Shown here: positions 8,927-16,145 of the stretch, piece after piece | Layout of the letters: each line of letters begins with the position of its first letter | Position numbering within the stretch: position 1 is the first letter of the stretch | NCBI RefSeq assembly: GCF_003258945.1 | Contig: NZ_QLIX01000012.1 | Span: 62,001-126,000 of the forward strand | DNA length: 64,000 bases | From: Roseicella frigidaeris | GTDB lineage: Bacteria; Pseudomonadota; Alphaproteobacteria; Acetobacterales; Acetobacteraceae | Direction of reading: 5' to 3' | Program-made: the position numbers and the translations under genes | The notes under the pieces: model-generated | The model's input: the letters and a program-made list of their open reading frames with translations, nothing else | Told to the model about the DNA's origin: nothing | Databases searched by the model: none

Positions 8927-10171
8927 ATGAGACAGCAAGCACTCACCGCGGAAGCCGGGCAAAAGATTACTCAAAATTCAGAAAAGCTTGCCCTGGCCCG
9001 TGGCGAGACGGCCTTCGCGATGCTGCTGACGCTCAGCGTCTGCCACCTGTTGAACGATATGGTGCAGTCGCTGGTGCCAGCCCTCTATCCCATTCTCAAG
9101 GAGAACTACGCCCTTTCCTTCAGCCAGATCGGGCTGATCACCCTGGCCTTCCAGTGCACCGCCTCGCTGCTGCAGCCCGTCGTGGGCTTCTATACGGACA
9201 AGCGGCCGGCCCCCTATTCGCTGCCGGTCGGCATGGCCTCGACCCTGGCCGGGCTGCTGCTGCTGTCGCAGGCGGCCAGCTACCCCGTCATCCTCCTGGC
9301 CGCGGCCATGATCGGCGTGGGATCCTCCATCTTCCATCCGGAGGCGTCGCGCGTGGCGCGCTTGGCCTCGGGCGGGCGCTACGGCCTGGCGCAGTCACTG
9401 TTCCAGGTCGGCGGCAATTTCGGCCAGGCCATCGGCCCGCTGCTGGCCGCCTTCATCGTCGTGCCGCGCGGCCAGCACAGCATCGTCTGGTTCTCCGCCG
9501 CCGCCCTGCTGGGCATGGCCATGCTGACGCGGGTCGGCGGCTGGTATGCGCGCCAGCAGCGGGCCGCCGGCCCGAAGCGCCCGGCGCATGCCGATGGCAC
9601 GCCGATGCGGCGCGGCAAGGTCCTGTTCGCCGTCGGCATCCTGGTGATGCTGATCTTCTCCAAGAACGTCTACACGGCCAGCCTGAACAGCTACTACACC
9701 TTCTACCTCATCGAGACCTTCGGCATCTCGATCCAGGAGGCGCAGTTCTACCTCTTCATCTACCTGGTTTCGATCGTCGTCGGACTGGTGCTCGGCGGCA
9801 TGGTCAGCGACCGCATCGGGCGCCTGCCGGTCATCTGGTTCTCGATCCTGGGCGTCCTGCCCTTCACCCTGCTCCTTCCCTATGTGGGCCTGACCGCGAC
9901 GGTCGTCCTCACCGTGATCATCGGCCTGATCATGTCCTCGGCCTTCCCGGCCATCCTGGTCTATGCCCAGCACCTGATGCCCGGCCGGGTGGGCCTAGTC
10001 GCCGGCATCTTCTTCGGCTTCTCCTTCGGCCTGGGCGGCCTCGGCGCCGCCGCGCTGGGCGCGCTGGCGGACCAGGTCGGCATCCGGTCGGTCTACATCG
10101 CCTGCGCCTACCTCCCCATCCTCGGCATCCTCACGGCGCTGCTGCCGAACATCGAGAAGAAGGCGGCCTGA
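8927..10171 (+). CDS. fsr: Fosmidomycin-resistance-type MFS transporter (Fsr family)
   Basis: A 414-residue major facilitator with about 12 hydrophobic segments, close to the 406 residues of E. coli Fsr. The N-terminal motif LSVCHLLNDMVQSLVPALYPILK is the signature of the Fsr group (the H-x-x-N-D motif in helix 1). Motif A-like loops GFYTDKRP and GGMVSDRIGRLP follow helices 2 and 8, and the IFHPEASRVAR stretch is also conserved. Established members export fosmidomycin and possibly other small acids; the physiological substrate is unknown. The ATG at 8927 is chosen over an upstream frame extension because it begins the conserved product and has GAGG upstream. Confidence 0.87.
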   Translation: MRQQALTAEAGQKITQNSEKLALARGETAFAMLLTLSVCHLLNDMVQSLVPALYPILKENYALSFSQIGLITLAFQCTASLLQPVVGFYTDKRPAPYSLPVGMASTLAGLLLLSQAASYPVILLAAAMIGVGSSIFHPEASRVARLASGGRYGLAQSLFQVGGNFGQAIGPLLAAFIVVPRGQHSIVWFSAAALLGMAMLTRVGGWYARQQRAAGPKRPAHADGTPMRRGKVLFAVGILVMLIFSKNVYTASLNSYYTFYLIETFGISIQEAQFYLFIYLVSIVVGLVLGGMVSDRIGRLPVIWFSILGVLPFTLLLPYVGLTATVVLTVIIGLIMSSAFPAILVYAQHLMPGRVGLVAGIFFGFSFGLGGLGAAALGALADQVGIRSVYIACAYLPILGILTALLPNIEKKAA

Positions 10172-10181
10172 CGGCTTGGCC

Positions 10182-10204
10182 GCGCCGGGCCCTCATACCC
10201 GGCG
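10182..10204. repeat. Intergenic hairpin repeat, copy 1
   Basis: A 23-bp element with 7-bp arms CGCCGGG and CCCGGCG around an 8-base loop CCCTCATA. It matches 22 of 23 bases of a second copy at 24385-24407, including the loop apart from one base. Both copies lie 10-15 bases after a stop codon in a junction between convergent genes. This suggests a small dispersed repeat or a shared terminator-like element. Confidence 0.55.
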
Positions 10205-10209
10205 ACGGA

Positions 10210-10241
10210 GGGGCGGTTGATGGGTCACCATCAACCACCCC
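10210..10241. terminator. Strong hairpin between convergent fsr and lysR
   Basis: Arms GGTTGATGG and CCATCAACC (9 bp) close a GTCA loop; after one mismatch the stem continues with GGGG/CCCC. It ends 5 bases before the LysR gene stop and starts 38 bases after the fsr stop, consistent with a bidirectional terminator. No T-tract. Confidence 0.6.
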
Positions 10242-10246
10242 TGGTC

Positions 10247-11176
10247 TCAGCCGGCCAGGATCCGGCCGTCCCAGACCTGCCGCGCCACCATGTCCACGAC
10301 TTCGCCCCGCAGCATCTCGCCGAAGAGCCGCACGGCGGTGGAAAGCGGCCGGCCGACGGGATGCGCGACCACCAGCCGGCGCGAGAGGCGCGGCCCGGCG
10401 ATGGGCACGGCATGGATCCGGCCGGCGCCCACCTCCGCATGCACGGAGGCGAGCGGCAGGATCGTGCCGCCCAGCCGCCGCATGACCAGCTCCTTCTGCA
10501 CCTGCAGCGTATCCGCCTCGACGACGACGTTCAGGGTCAGGCCATGCTGCCGGGCCTCCCGCTCCACCAGGGCGCGGAGGCCGTGCTGCGGCCCGGGCAG
10601 GATCAGCCGCCGCGCCGCGACCTCGGCGAAGCCCATGGAGGGCGTCTGGCCTGCCTGCACCGGTTCGCCGGCGACGAAATGCAGGTTCTCCTCCAGCAGC
10701 GGCGCGGCGCGGATGCTGGCCGCCCGCTCGGACCCGTAGAGGACGGCGATGTCGACCTCGCCGCCATGCAGCCATTCGAGCAGGTAGCCGCTATAGGCGG
10801 TGACGACGCGCAGCGTGACCTCGGGGTGGAGCGACAGGAAGCGCTCGATCAACCGGGTCGCCAGGATGTCGCCGACGGTCGGCGGCATGCCGAACACCAC
10901 CCGCCCGCGCACCGATCCGGCCTCCTGCGCCAGCTCGGCCCGGGTCTCCTCCACCTGCCGCAGGATGCCGCCGGCGCGCCCCCGCAGCCTCTCCCCGGCC
11001 GGGGTCAGCACCATGCCGCGGCCATGGCGGGTGAACAGCGCGAGCTTCAGCTCCTCCTCGAGCAGGCGGATCTGCCGGCTCAGGGCGGGCTGGGCGATGC
11101 GCAACCGCTCCGCCGCCTTGCTGATGCTGCCGAGTTCGGCGACCTGGAGGAAAGTGGTGAGCTGGCGGAGATCCAT
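10247..11176 (-). CDS. LysR-family transcriptional regulator
   Basis: A 309-residue LysR-type regulator. The N-terminal winged helix-turn-helix is clear: MDLRQLTTFLQVAELGS, then AAERLRIAQPALSRQIRLLEEEL around residues 17-40. A co-inducer-binding domain of the periplasmic-binding fold runs from about 90 to the end. The start is set at the canonical MDLRQL; an extra 12 codons upstream are open but unlike the family. It is divergent from the two-subunit ThDP enzyme genes with a 106-bp gap, the usual arrangement for a LysR activator and its target. The effector is probably a substrate or intermediate of that pathway (inference). Confidence 0.9.
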   Translation of the reverse strand: MDLRQLTTFLQVAELGSISKAAERLRIAQPALSRQIRLLEEELKLALFTRHGRGMVLTPAGERLRGRAGGILRQVEETRAELAQEAGSVRGRVVFGMPPTVGDILATRLIERFLSLHPEVTLRVVTAYSGYLLEWLHGGEVDIAVLYGSERAASIRAAPLLEENLHFVAGEPVQAGQTPSMGFAEVAARRLILPGPQHGLRALVEREARQHGLTLNVVVEADTLQVQKELVMRRLGGTILPLASVHAEVGAGRIHAVPIAGPRLSRRLVVAHPVGRPLSTAVRLFGEMLRGEVVDMVARQVWDGRILAG

Positions 11177-11210
11177 CAGGCCATATCGCCCCGGCATAGC
11201 TGAATGCGCC

Positions 11211-11222
11211 ACATTATAATGT
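11211..11222. promoter_or_regulatory. Symmetric ACATTATAATGT: overlapping divergent -10 elements
   Basis: A perfect 12-bp palindrome containing TATAAT on the plus strand (11215-11220) and TATAAT on the minus strand (11213-11218). Each is a consensus -10 hexamer, so the promoters of the LysR gene and the ThDP enzyme genes would overlap and compete. Neither direction has a good -35 hexamer at 16-18 bases, as expected for activator-dependent promoters. It also contains an A/T-rich symmetric core of the kind LysR proteins bind. An outer ATAGC/GCTAT inverted repeat brackets it (11196-11200 and 11224-11228). Confidence 0.5.
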
Positions 11223-11282
11223 CGCTATCCCTCCAGGCCTTCTAGAAGCCGCCCGATGCCCATCCGGGGCGCGGAGGTGGAA

Positions 11283-11822
11283 ATGGTGTCCGATACGGCA
11301 GAGGGTGCCGACCAATCCTGGCGGCAGGATGTCTTCGACGTCCTGAAGGCCGCGGGCGTGAAGCATGTCGTCTATGTCCCCGATGCCGGCCATGCCACCG
11401 CCATCCGGCTGGCCGAGGCCGATCCGGAGATCAAGGCGGTCGTCCTGACCACCGAGGAGGAGGGCATCGGCTATCTCGCCGGCGCCTGGCTCGGCGGCGA
11501 GCGCGGGGCGCTGCTCATGCAGTCCTCCGGCGTCGGCAATTGCATCAACACGCTCGGCCTCGTCGCCTGCGCACGTTTCCCCTTCCTCGCCGTGGTGACC
11601 ATGCGTGGCGACTGGGCGGAGTTCAACCAGTGGCAGAACCCGATGGGCCAGGCCACCGAGGCGGCGCTGCGGCTGATGGGCGTCATGACCTGGCGGGCGG
11701 ATGAGGCGAAGGATGTGGCGCCACTGCTCCGTGGCGCGGCCACCATGGCCTTCGAGGGCGACGGCGCCTGCGCGCTGCTGCTCGGTCAGCGGCTGATCGG
11801 CGAGAAGGAGTGGGCGAAATGA
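11283..11822 (+). CDS. ThDP-dependent decarboxylase-like enzyme, alpha (pyrimidine-binding) subunit
   Basis: A 179-residue protein equal to the PYR domain of thiamine diphosphate enzymes, resembling the alpha subunits of sulfopyruvate (ComD) and phosphonopyruvate decarboxylases. The segment VYVPDAGHATAIRLAE is followed by VVLTTEEEGIGYLAGAWLGG, which carries the conserved glutamate that activates the cofactor. The G-V-G-N-C-I-N and PFLAVVTMRGDW stretches fit the ComD group. The start at 11283 follows a GGAGGTGG ribosome binding site; the ATG at 11256 would add nine residues. It overlaps the beta-subunit gene by ATGA. The active site should form between the two chains. The exact 2-oxo-acid substrate is not known. 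Confidence 0.85.
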   Translation: MVSDTAEGADQSWRQDVFDVLKAAGVKHVVYVPDAGHATAIRLAEADPEIKAVVLTTEEEGIGYLAGAWLGGERGALLMQSSGVGNCINTLGLVACARFPFLAVVTMRGDWAEFNQWQNPMGQATEAALRLMGVMTWRADEAKDVAPLLRGAATMAFEGDGACALLLGQRLIGEKEWAK

Positions 11823-12403
11823 TCGGCGGAACCCTCGATCGGCGCGCCGTCGTCGCCGACCTCCTCCAGGATCGCGGCGAGCTGCTGGTGGTCACCGGCC
11901 TCGGCTCGCCCTCCTACGACGTCATGGCAGCGGGCGATCATGACCTGAACTATTACCTCTGGGCCGCCATGGGCAGCGCCATGACGGTCGGCCTCGGCCT
12001 CGCCATGGCGCAGCCGCACCGCCCCGTGCTGGTGGTGACCGGCGACGGCGAGGCGCTGATGGGCTTCGGCGCGCTCGCCACCATCGCGCTGCGCAAGCCG
12101 CGCAACCTCTCCATCGTCATCCTCGACAACGGGCATTTCGGCGAGACCGGGATGCAGCCGAGCCATGCCGGCCAGGGCATCGAGCTCAGCCGCGTCGCCG
12201 AGGCCTGCGGCTTTCCGGTGGTCGATCTGGTCACCGAGCGCCAGGTGGTGGAGCCGCTGCGCCGCCGCATCCAGGCGCGCGAGAGCCTGAACCTTGCGGT
12301 GGTGAAGATCCAGGCGGAAAACCTGCCCCGGGCGCTGCCGCCGCGCGACGGGGTGTATGTGAAGAACCGCTTCCGCCTCGCCCTCGGCCACAAGCCGGCC
12401 TGA
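11819..12403 (+). CDS. ThDP-dependent decarboxylase-like enzyme, beta (diphosphate-binding) subunit
   Basis: A 194-residue protein equal to the PP domain of ThDP enzymes. The cofactor motif is complete: GDGE at 75-78, then about 25 residues, then LDN at 102-104, binding magnesium and diphosphate. It matches the ComE side of sulfopyruvate decarboxylase and the C-terminal half of phosphonopyruvate decarboxylase. GETGMQPSHAG (about 108-118) is typical of these groups. Its ATG overlaps the alpha stop (ATGA), so the subunits are co-translated. No phosphoenolpyruvate mutase, phosphosulfolactate synthase or phosphonate genes are nearby, so a different 2-oxo-acid substrate is likely. Confidence 0.87.
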   Translation: MIGGTLDRRAVVADLLQDRGELLVVTGLGSPSYDVMAAGDHDLNYYLWAAMGSAMTVGLGLAMAQPHRPVLVVTGDGEALMGFGALATIALRKPRNLSIVILDNGHFGETGMQPSHAGQGIELSRVAEACGFPVVDLVTERQVVEPLRRRIQARESLNLAVVKIQAENLPRALPPRDGVYVKNRFRLALGHKPA

Positions 12404-12407
12404 CCTC

Positions 12408-12451
12408 CCGCCGCGGCCGGCCCGCCCCCTGGGGAGGGCCGGCCGCGGCGG
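12408..12451 (+). terminator. Very strong 44-nt hairpin after the ThDP enzyme genes
   Basis: A perfect 16-bp stem: CCGCCGCGGCCGGCCC pairs with GGGCCGGCCGCGGCGG. The 12-base loop itself can pair CCC with GGG. It starts 5 bases after the beta-subunit stop. This is the most stable hairpin noticed in the window and should end the two-gene operon or shield its 3' end. There is no T-tract after it. The next gene, 118 bp downstream, is then probably transcribed separately. Confidence 0.65.
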
Positions 12452-12568
12452 CGCCTGCCCCGCGGGTCATCCGGCTGGACGGGACGGCCTTTCGGCACCG
12501 CCCGATGGCCCTGACGGCGACACCGCCGCACGACAACGCGCCGCGCAGCGGCAAGCCGAGGAGGATTC

Positions 12569-13570
12569 ATGTCCCGGATCACCCGCCGCACGCTCCTGCA
12601 AGGCGCCGGCACGCTCGCCGTGCCGCCATTGGCCGCCCCGCCCTTGACCGCTCCGGCGCTGGCGGCGCCGGCCTGGCCCAGCCAGCCGGTGCGCCTGATC
12701 TGCCCCTTCGCCGCCGGCGGCCCGACGGATGTGGCGGCGCGGCTGGTGGCGGATGCGCTGACGCCCGCCCTGCCGCAGCGGGTCATCGTCGAGAACCGCA
12801 CCGGCGCCGGCGTCCTGGTCGGGACCGAGGCGGTGGCGAAGGCGCGGGACGGCCACAGCTTCCTCTACACCACCATCGCGCATGCGGTGCTGCGCTCGCT
12901 GTTCGGCAGCCTGCCCTTCGATCCGGTCGGCGATTTCCAGCCCGTCGCCCTGGTCGGCGTCATCCCGATGCTGCTGCAGATCAACAACGACCTGCCGGCG
13001 CGGAGCCTGCCGGAGCTGATCGCGCTCTTCCGCGCGCATCCGGGCCAGTACAATTACGGCAGTTCCGGCGCCGGCGGCGCGGTGCATCTGGCGACCGAGC
13101 TGTTCCTGCAGCAGGCGGGCGGGCTCCGGGTCAACCATGTCCCCTATCGCGGCGCGGCGCCGGCCATGCCGGACCTGCTGAACGGCGCGCTGGCCATGTT
13201 CCTCAACGTCGCCTCGGACGGGGTGGCGAGCGTGCAGCGCGGCAACACCCGCGGGCTCGCCATCAGCGCCGCGCACCGCCTGCCGCAGCTGCCCGATGTC
13301 CCGACCTTCGCCGAGGGCGGGTTGCCCGGCTACGAGGCCTATACCTGGCACATGGTGCTCGCCCCGACCGGCACGCCGCCCGAGGCGATCACCCGCCTGA
13401 ATGCCGGCATCGCCCGCGCGGCGCAGGAGACGGCGCTGCGCCAGCGCTTCGAGGAGATGACCATCGAGCTGCGGGCGGGCGGCCCGCCCGAGGCCGCCGC
13501 CGCCTGGCTGCAGGCGGAGATGGTGAAATGGGACGCCGTGGTGCGGCGCGCCGGCATCACCGCGCAATAG
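12569..13570 (+). CDS. Bug/TctC-family tripartite tricarboxylate transporter substrate-binding protein
   Basis: A 333-residue periplasmic receptor of the Bug family, which bind carboxylates and related solutes and were named in Bordetella. The N-terminus MSRITRRTLLQGAG is a twin-arginine signal followed by a long alanine/proline region; the mature part begins near WPSQPVRLICPFAAGGPTD. The family motifs VIVENRTGAG, YNYGSSGAGGAVH and VPYRGAAPAMPDL are all present. A GAGGAGG ribosome binding site precedes the ATG. No TctA/TctB membrane subunits are close, so it is an orphan receptor, the rule in genomes rich in Bug proteins. It may supply a substrate for the ThDP enzyme just upstream (inference from position only). 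Confidence 0.92.
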   Translation: MSRITRRTLLQGAGTLAVPPLAAPPLTAPALAAPAWPSQPVRLICPFAAGGPTDVAARLVADALTPALPQRVIVENRTGAGVLVGTEAVAKARDGHSFLYTTIAHAVLRSLFGSLPFDPVGDFQPVALVGVIPMLLQINNDLPARSLPELIALFRAHPGQYNYGSSGAGGAVHLATELFLQQAGGLRVNHVPYRGAAPAMPDLLNGALAMFLNVASDGVASVQRGNTRGLAISAAHRLPQLPDVPTFAEGGLPGYEAYTWHMVLAPTGTPPEAITRLNAGIARAAQETALRQRFEEMTIELRAGGPPEAAAAWLQAEMVKWDAVVRRAGITAQ

Positions 13571-13587
13571 GACCCCGCGTCGCGGCG

Positions 13588-14727
13588 CTACCGGATGCTG
13601 TCCATCGCCGCATCCGGCGCCGCCGCCGGCCGCAGCGGCGCGTAGTCGGCGAGGTCGATGGCCGGCGTCTCGCCCAGCGCCAATTGCGCCAGCAGGCGCC
13701 CGGCGAAGGGGCCGATGGTCAGGCCCGAGGGGCCGAGGCCGTTGCCGATCACCAGCCCCTCCGGCCCGGCCCGGCCGAGCAGCGGGCGCAGGTCCGGCCC
13801 GGCCGGTCGGAAGCCGATGCGCGTCTCCAGCAAGGTGGCGCGGCCAAGGCCGGGGGCGATGGCCAGCGCCTCGTTCAGCACCTCCGCCTGGCCGGCCGCC
13901 GTCACCCGGTGATCGAAGCCCGAGCCGGTCTCGCGCGTCGCCCCGACCACGATGCGCGAGCTGCCGAAGGCGAGCAGGTAATGGCTGCTCGGCGGCAGCA
14001 CCACCGGCCAGTCCCCGGTCTCCGTGCCCTCGAGCTGCAGATGCGTGATCTGCCCCCGCTGCGGCTGGACGGGCAGGGCGAGGCCGAGCGGCTGCAGCAG
14101 CGCCGGCGCCCAGGCCCCGGCCGCGACGATCACGCAATCGGCCGCGATGCTCTCATCCGCCAGGCGGATGCCGGTCACCCGGTCCGCGGCGGTCAGCAGC
14201 CCCGCCTCGCCCGCGACGAAGCGCGCGCCATGCCGCTCGGCGCCGCGCCGCAGGGCGGCGGTGATCAGCCGGCCATCGACGCGCGCCCCGCCGGAGAGGA
14301 AGACGCCGCCGAGCGCCGGGTGCAGCGGCGGGAACAGCGCCCGCGCCTCCGCGGGCGAGAGGCGCGTGAGCTCGCCCGCCTCCGGCGCCGCGTCCCGGCG
14401 GCGCCGGATCGCCTGCTCGATCTGGTCGAGCGCCGCGCCATCGGCGGCGACGGAGAGGGCGCCGACGCGGCGGTAGCCCGTCTCCGTCTCGCCATCCTCG
14501 GCGAGCCGGGCGATCAGCTCCGGATAGTAGCGGGCCCCCGCCTCGGCGATGCGGCGCCAGCCGGCATCGACCCGGCCGGAGGACCAGGGCGAGACGATCC
14601 CGGCCCCGGCCGCCGTGGCGCGGCCGGGATGCGCCGCATCCGCCACCACCACCTCGGCCCCGGCCAGCGCCAGGTGATAGGCCGCGCTGGCCCCGAGGAT
14701 GCCCGCACCGATGATCGCCACCCGCAT
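13588..14727 (-). CDS. FAD-dependent oxidoreductase, DAO family (glycine/D-amino acid oxidase-like)
   Basis: A 379-residue flavoprotein. The N-terminal MRVAIIGAGILGASAAYHLA is the G-x-G-x-x-G dinucleotide fold, followed by VVVADAAHPGRATAAGAGIVSPW, where the DAO family contacts FAD. The C-terminus has GFRPAGPDLRPLLGR and NGLGPSGLTIGP, the second FAD-binding region of the family. Likely activity is oxidative deamination or demethylation of an amino acid such as a D-amino acid or sarcosine; substrate unknown. An in-frame extension upstream of 14727 is not supported. It is convergent with the Bug receptor gene (17 bp apart) and divergent from an MFS transporter, which may carry its substrate. Confidence 0.87.
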   Translation of the reverse strand: MRVAIIGAGILGASAAYHLALAGAEVVVADAAHPGRATAAGAGIVSPWSSGRVDAGWRRIAEAGARYYPELIARLAEDGETETGYRRVGALSVAADGAALDQIEQAIRRRRDAAPEAGELTRLSPAEARALFPPLHPALGGVFLSGGARVDGRLITAALRRGAERHGARFVAGEAGLLTAADRVTGIRLADESIAADCVIVAAGAWAPALLQPLGLALPVQPQRGQITHLQLEGTETGDWPVVLPPSSHYLLAFGSSRIVVGATRETGSGFDHRVTAAGQAEVLNEALAIAPGLGRATLLETRIGFRPAGPDLRPLLGRAGPEGLVIGNGLGPSGLTIGPFAGRLLAQLALGETPAIDLADYAPLRPAAAPDAAMDSIR

Positions 14728-14794
14728 GCCCTGTCGCCCCGCCTGCCCCGCATCCGGTGCCGAGGCTACGCCCGGCCGCCCGGGCCTCCAACCC

Positions 14795-14825
14795 ATGCAC
14801 GGCCCAGGCATGGCACGGCTCAGGC
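14795..14825. repeat. Short tandem near-repeat in divergent promoter region
   Basis: Two adjacent copies of a 15-16 bp unit: ATGCACGGCCCAGGC at 14795-14809 and ATGGCACGGCTCAGGC at 14810-14825. A further ATGC follows. They lie in the 191-bp gap between the divergent oxidoreductase and MFS transporter genes and could be paired regulator half-sites or a slippage product. I see no convincing promoter hexamers in the gap. Confidence 0.4.
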
Positions 14826-14918
14826 ATGCGGGGCGCGGCGGAGGATTTCGGGATCCGCACGGAACCCATGGCCGTGGAACGCTCTTGCCAATCCTCCCGC
14901 CCCTCCGGAGCCCGCTGC

Positions 14919-16145
14919 ATGCGCACCGCCCGCAGCCTCGATGCGCTGAACTTCTTCCTGGCGGATGTGCGGGACGGGCTCGGCCCCTATCTCGCGGTCT
15001 ACCTGCTGGCGGTGCATCACTGGGACCAGGCCGGGACGGGGCTGGTGCTCTCCCTCGCCGGCATCGCCGGGCTGGTCGCGCAGGCGCCGGCCGGGGCGCT
15101 GGTCGACCACAGCCGCGCCAAGCGCGGGCTGATCGTGCTCGCCGCCGTCACCGTCACCCTGGTCTGCCTGGTGATCCCGCTCTGGCCGAGCTTCTGGCCG
15201 GTGGCCCTGGCGCAGTTGGCGAGCGGCGCCGCCTCGGCCATCTTCCCGCCGGTGATCGCCGCCGTCACCCTCGGCCTGGTCGGGCATGCCGCCTTCACCC
15301 GCCGCACCGGCCGCAACGAGGCCTGGAACCATGCCGGCAACGCCTTCGCCGCGCTCGCGGCCGGCGCGCTCTCGCTCTGGTGGGGGCCGATCGCGGTGTT
15401 CTGGCTGCTCGGCGCCATGGCGCTGGCAAGCCTCGCCGCGGTCTTCGCCATCCCCGGCGAGGCCATCGACCATGACCTGGCGCGCGGGCTCGACCCCGGG
15501 GCGGCGGGCGGCGGCGCCGAGCGCCCCTCGGGCTGGCGGGTGCTGCTGACCTGCCGCCCGCTGCTGATCTTCGCCCTCTGCGTGGCGCTGTTCCACCTCG
15601 CCAATGCGGCGATGCTGCCGCTGGTCGGCCAGAAGCTGGCGCAGCAGGACCTCAACAGCGGCACCGCGCTGATGTCGGCCTGCATCGTGGCGGCGCAGCT
15701 CGTCATGATCCCGATGGCCTGGCTGGTCGGGGCGCGCGCCGATGCCTGGGGCCGCAAGCCGCTCTTCCTCGCCGGCTTCGTGGTGCTGGCGGCGCGCGGC
15801 GCGCTCTACACCCTCTCCGACGATCCCTGGTGGCTGGTGGCCGTGCAGGCGATGGACGGAGTCGGGGCCGGGCTGTTCGGCGCCCTCTTCCCGGTGATCA
15901 TCGCCGACCTGACGCGCGGCACCGGGCATTTCAACGTCAGCCTCGGCGCGGTGGCGACCGCCCAGGGCATCGGCGCCTCGCTCAGCAACGCCATGGCCGG
16001 GCTCATCGCGGCCGAGATGGGCTACGACGCCGCCTTCCTCACCCTCGCCGCGATCGCCGCGATCGCCGGCCTGGTCTTCTGGTGGGCCATGCCGGAGAGC
16101 CGCCGCGCCGCGCCGCGGCACGGCCTGGGGCTCGCCACCGCCTGA
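14919..16145 (+). CDS. MFS transporter
   Basis: A 408-residue integral membrane protein with about 12 hydrophobic segments and the MFS motif A region GALVDHSRAKRGL after helix 2; a second conserved loop, GARADAWGRKPLF, follows helix 8. The start at 14919 has GGAG 10 bases upstream and opens directly into NFFLADVRDGLGPYLAVYLL, the first helix, a signature of an uncharacterised MFS subgroup often sited near heavy-metal or ArsB-type transporters. Substrate unknown. Its stop overlaps the ATG of the next gene by one base (TGATG), so the two transporters are translationally coupled. Confidence 0.87.
   Translation: MRTARSLDALNFFLADVRDGLGPYLAVYLLAVHHWDQAGTGLVLSLAGIAGLVAQAPAGALVDHSRAKRGLIVLAAVTVTLVCLVIPLWPSFWPVALAQLASGAASAIFPPVIAAVTLGLVGHAAFTRRTGRNEAWNHAGNAFAALAAGALSLWWGPIAVFWLLGAMALASLAAVFAIPGEAIDHDLARGLDPGAAGGGAERPSGWRVLLTCRPLLIFALCVALFHLANAAMLPLVGQKLAQQDLNSGTALMSACIVAAQLVMIPMAWLVGARADAWGRKPLFLAGFVVLAARGALYTLSDDPWWLVAVQAMDGVGAGLFGALFPVIIADLTRGTGHFNVSLGAVATAQGIGASLSNAMAGLIAAEMGYDAAFLTLAAIAAIAGLVFWWAMPESRRAAPRHGLGLATA

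Noticed and set aside
12467-14137. A 556-codon minus-strand frame spanning the Bug gene and part of the oxidoreductase gene
   Set aside because: The oxidoreductase is read in another minus frame with clear FAD motifs; this frame is a GC-rich shadow.
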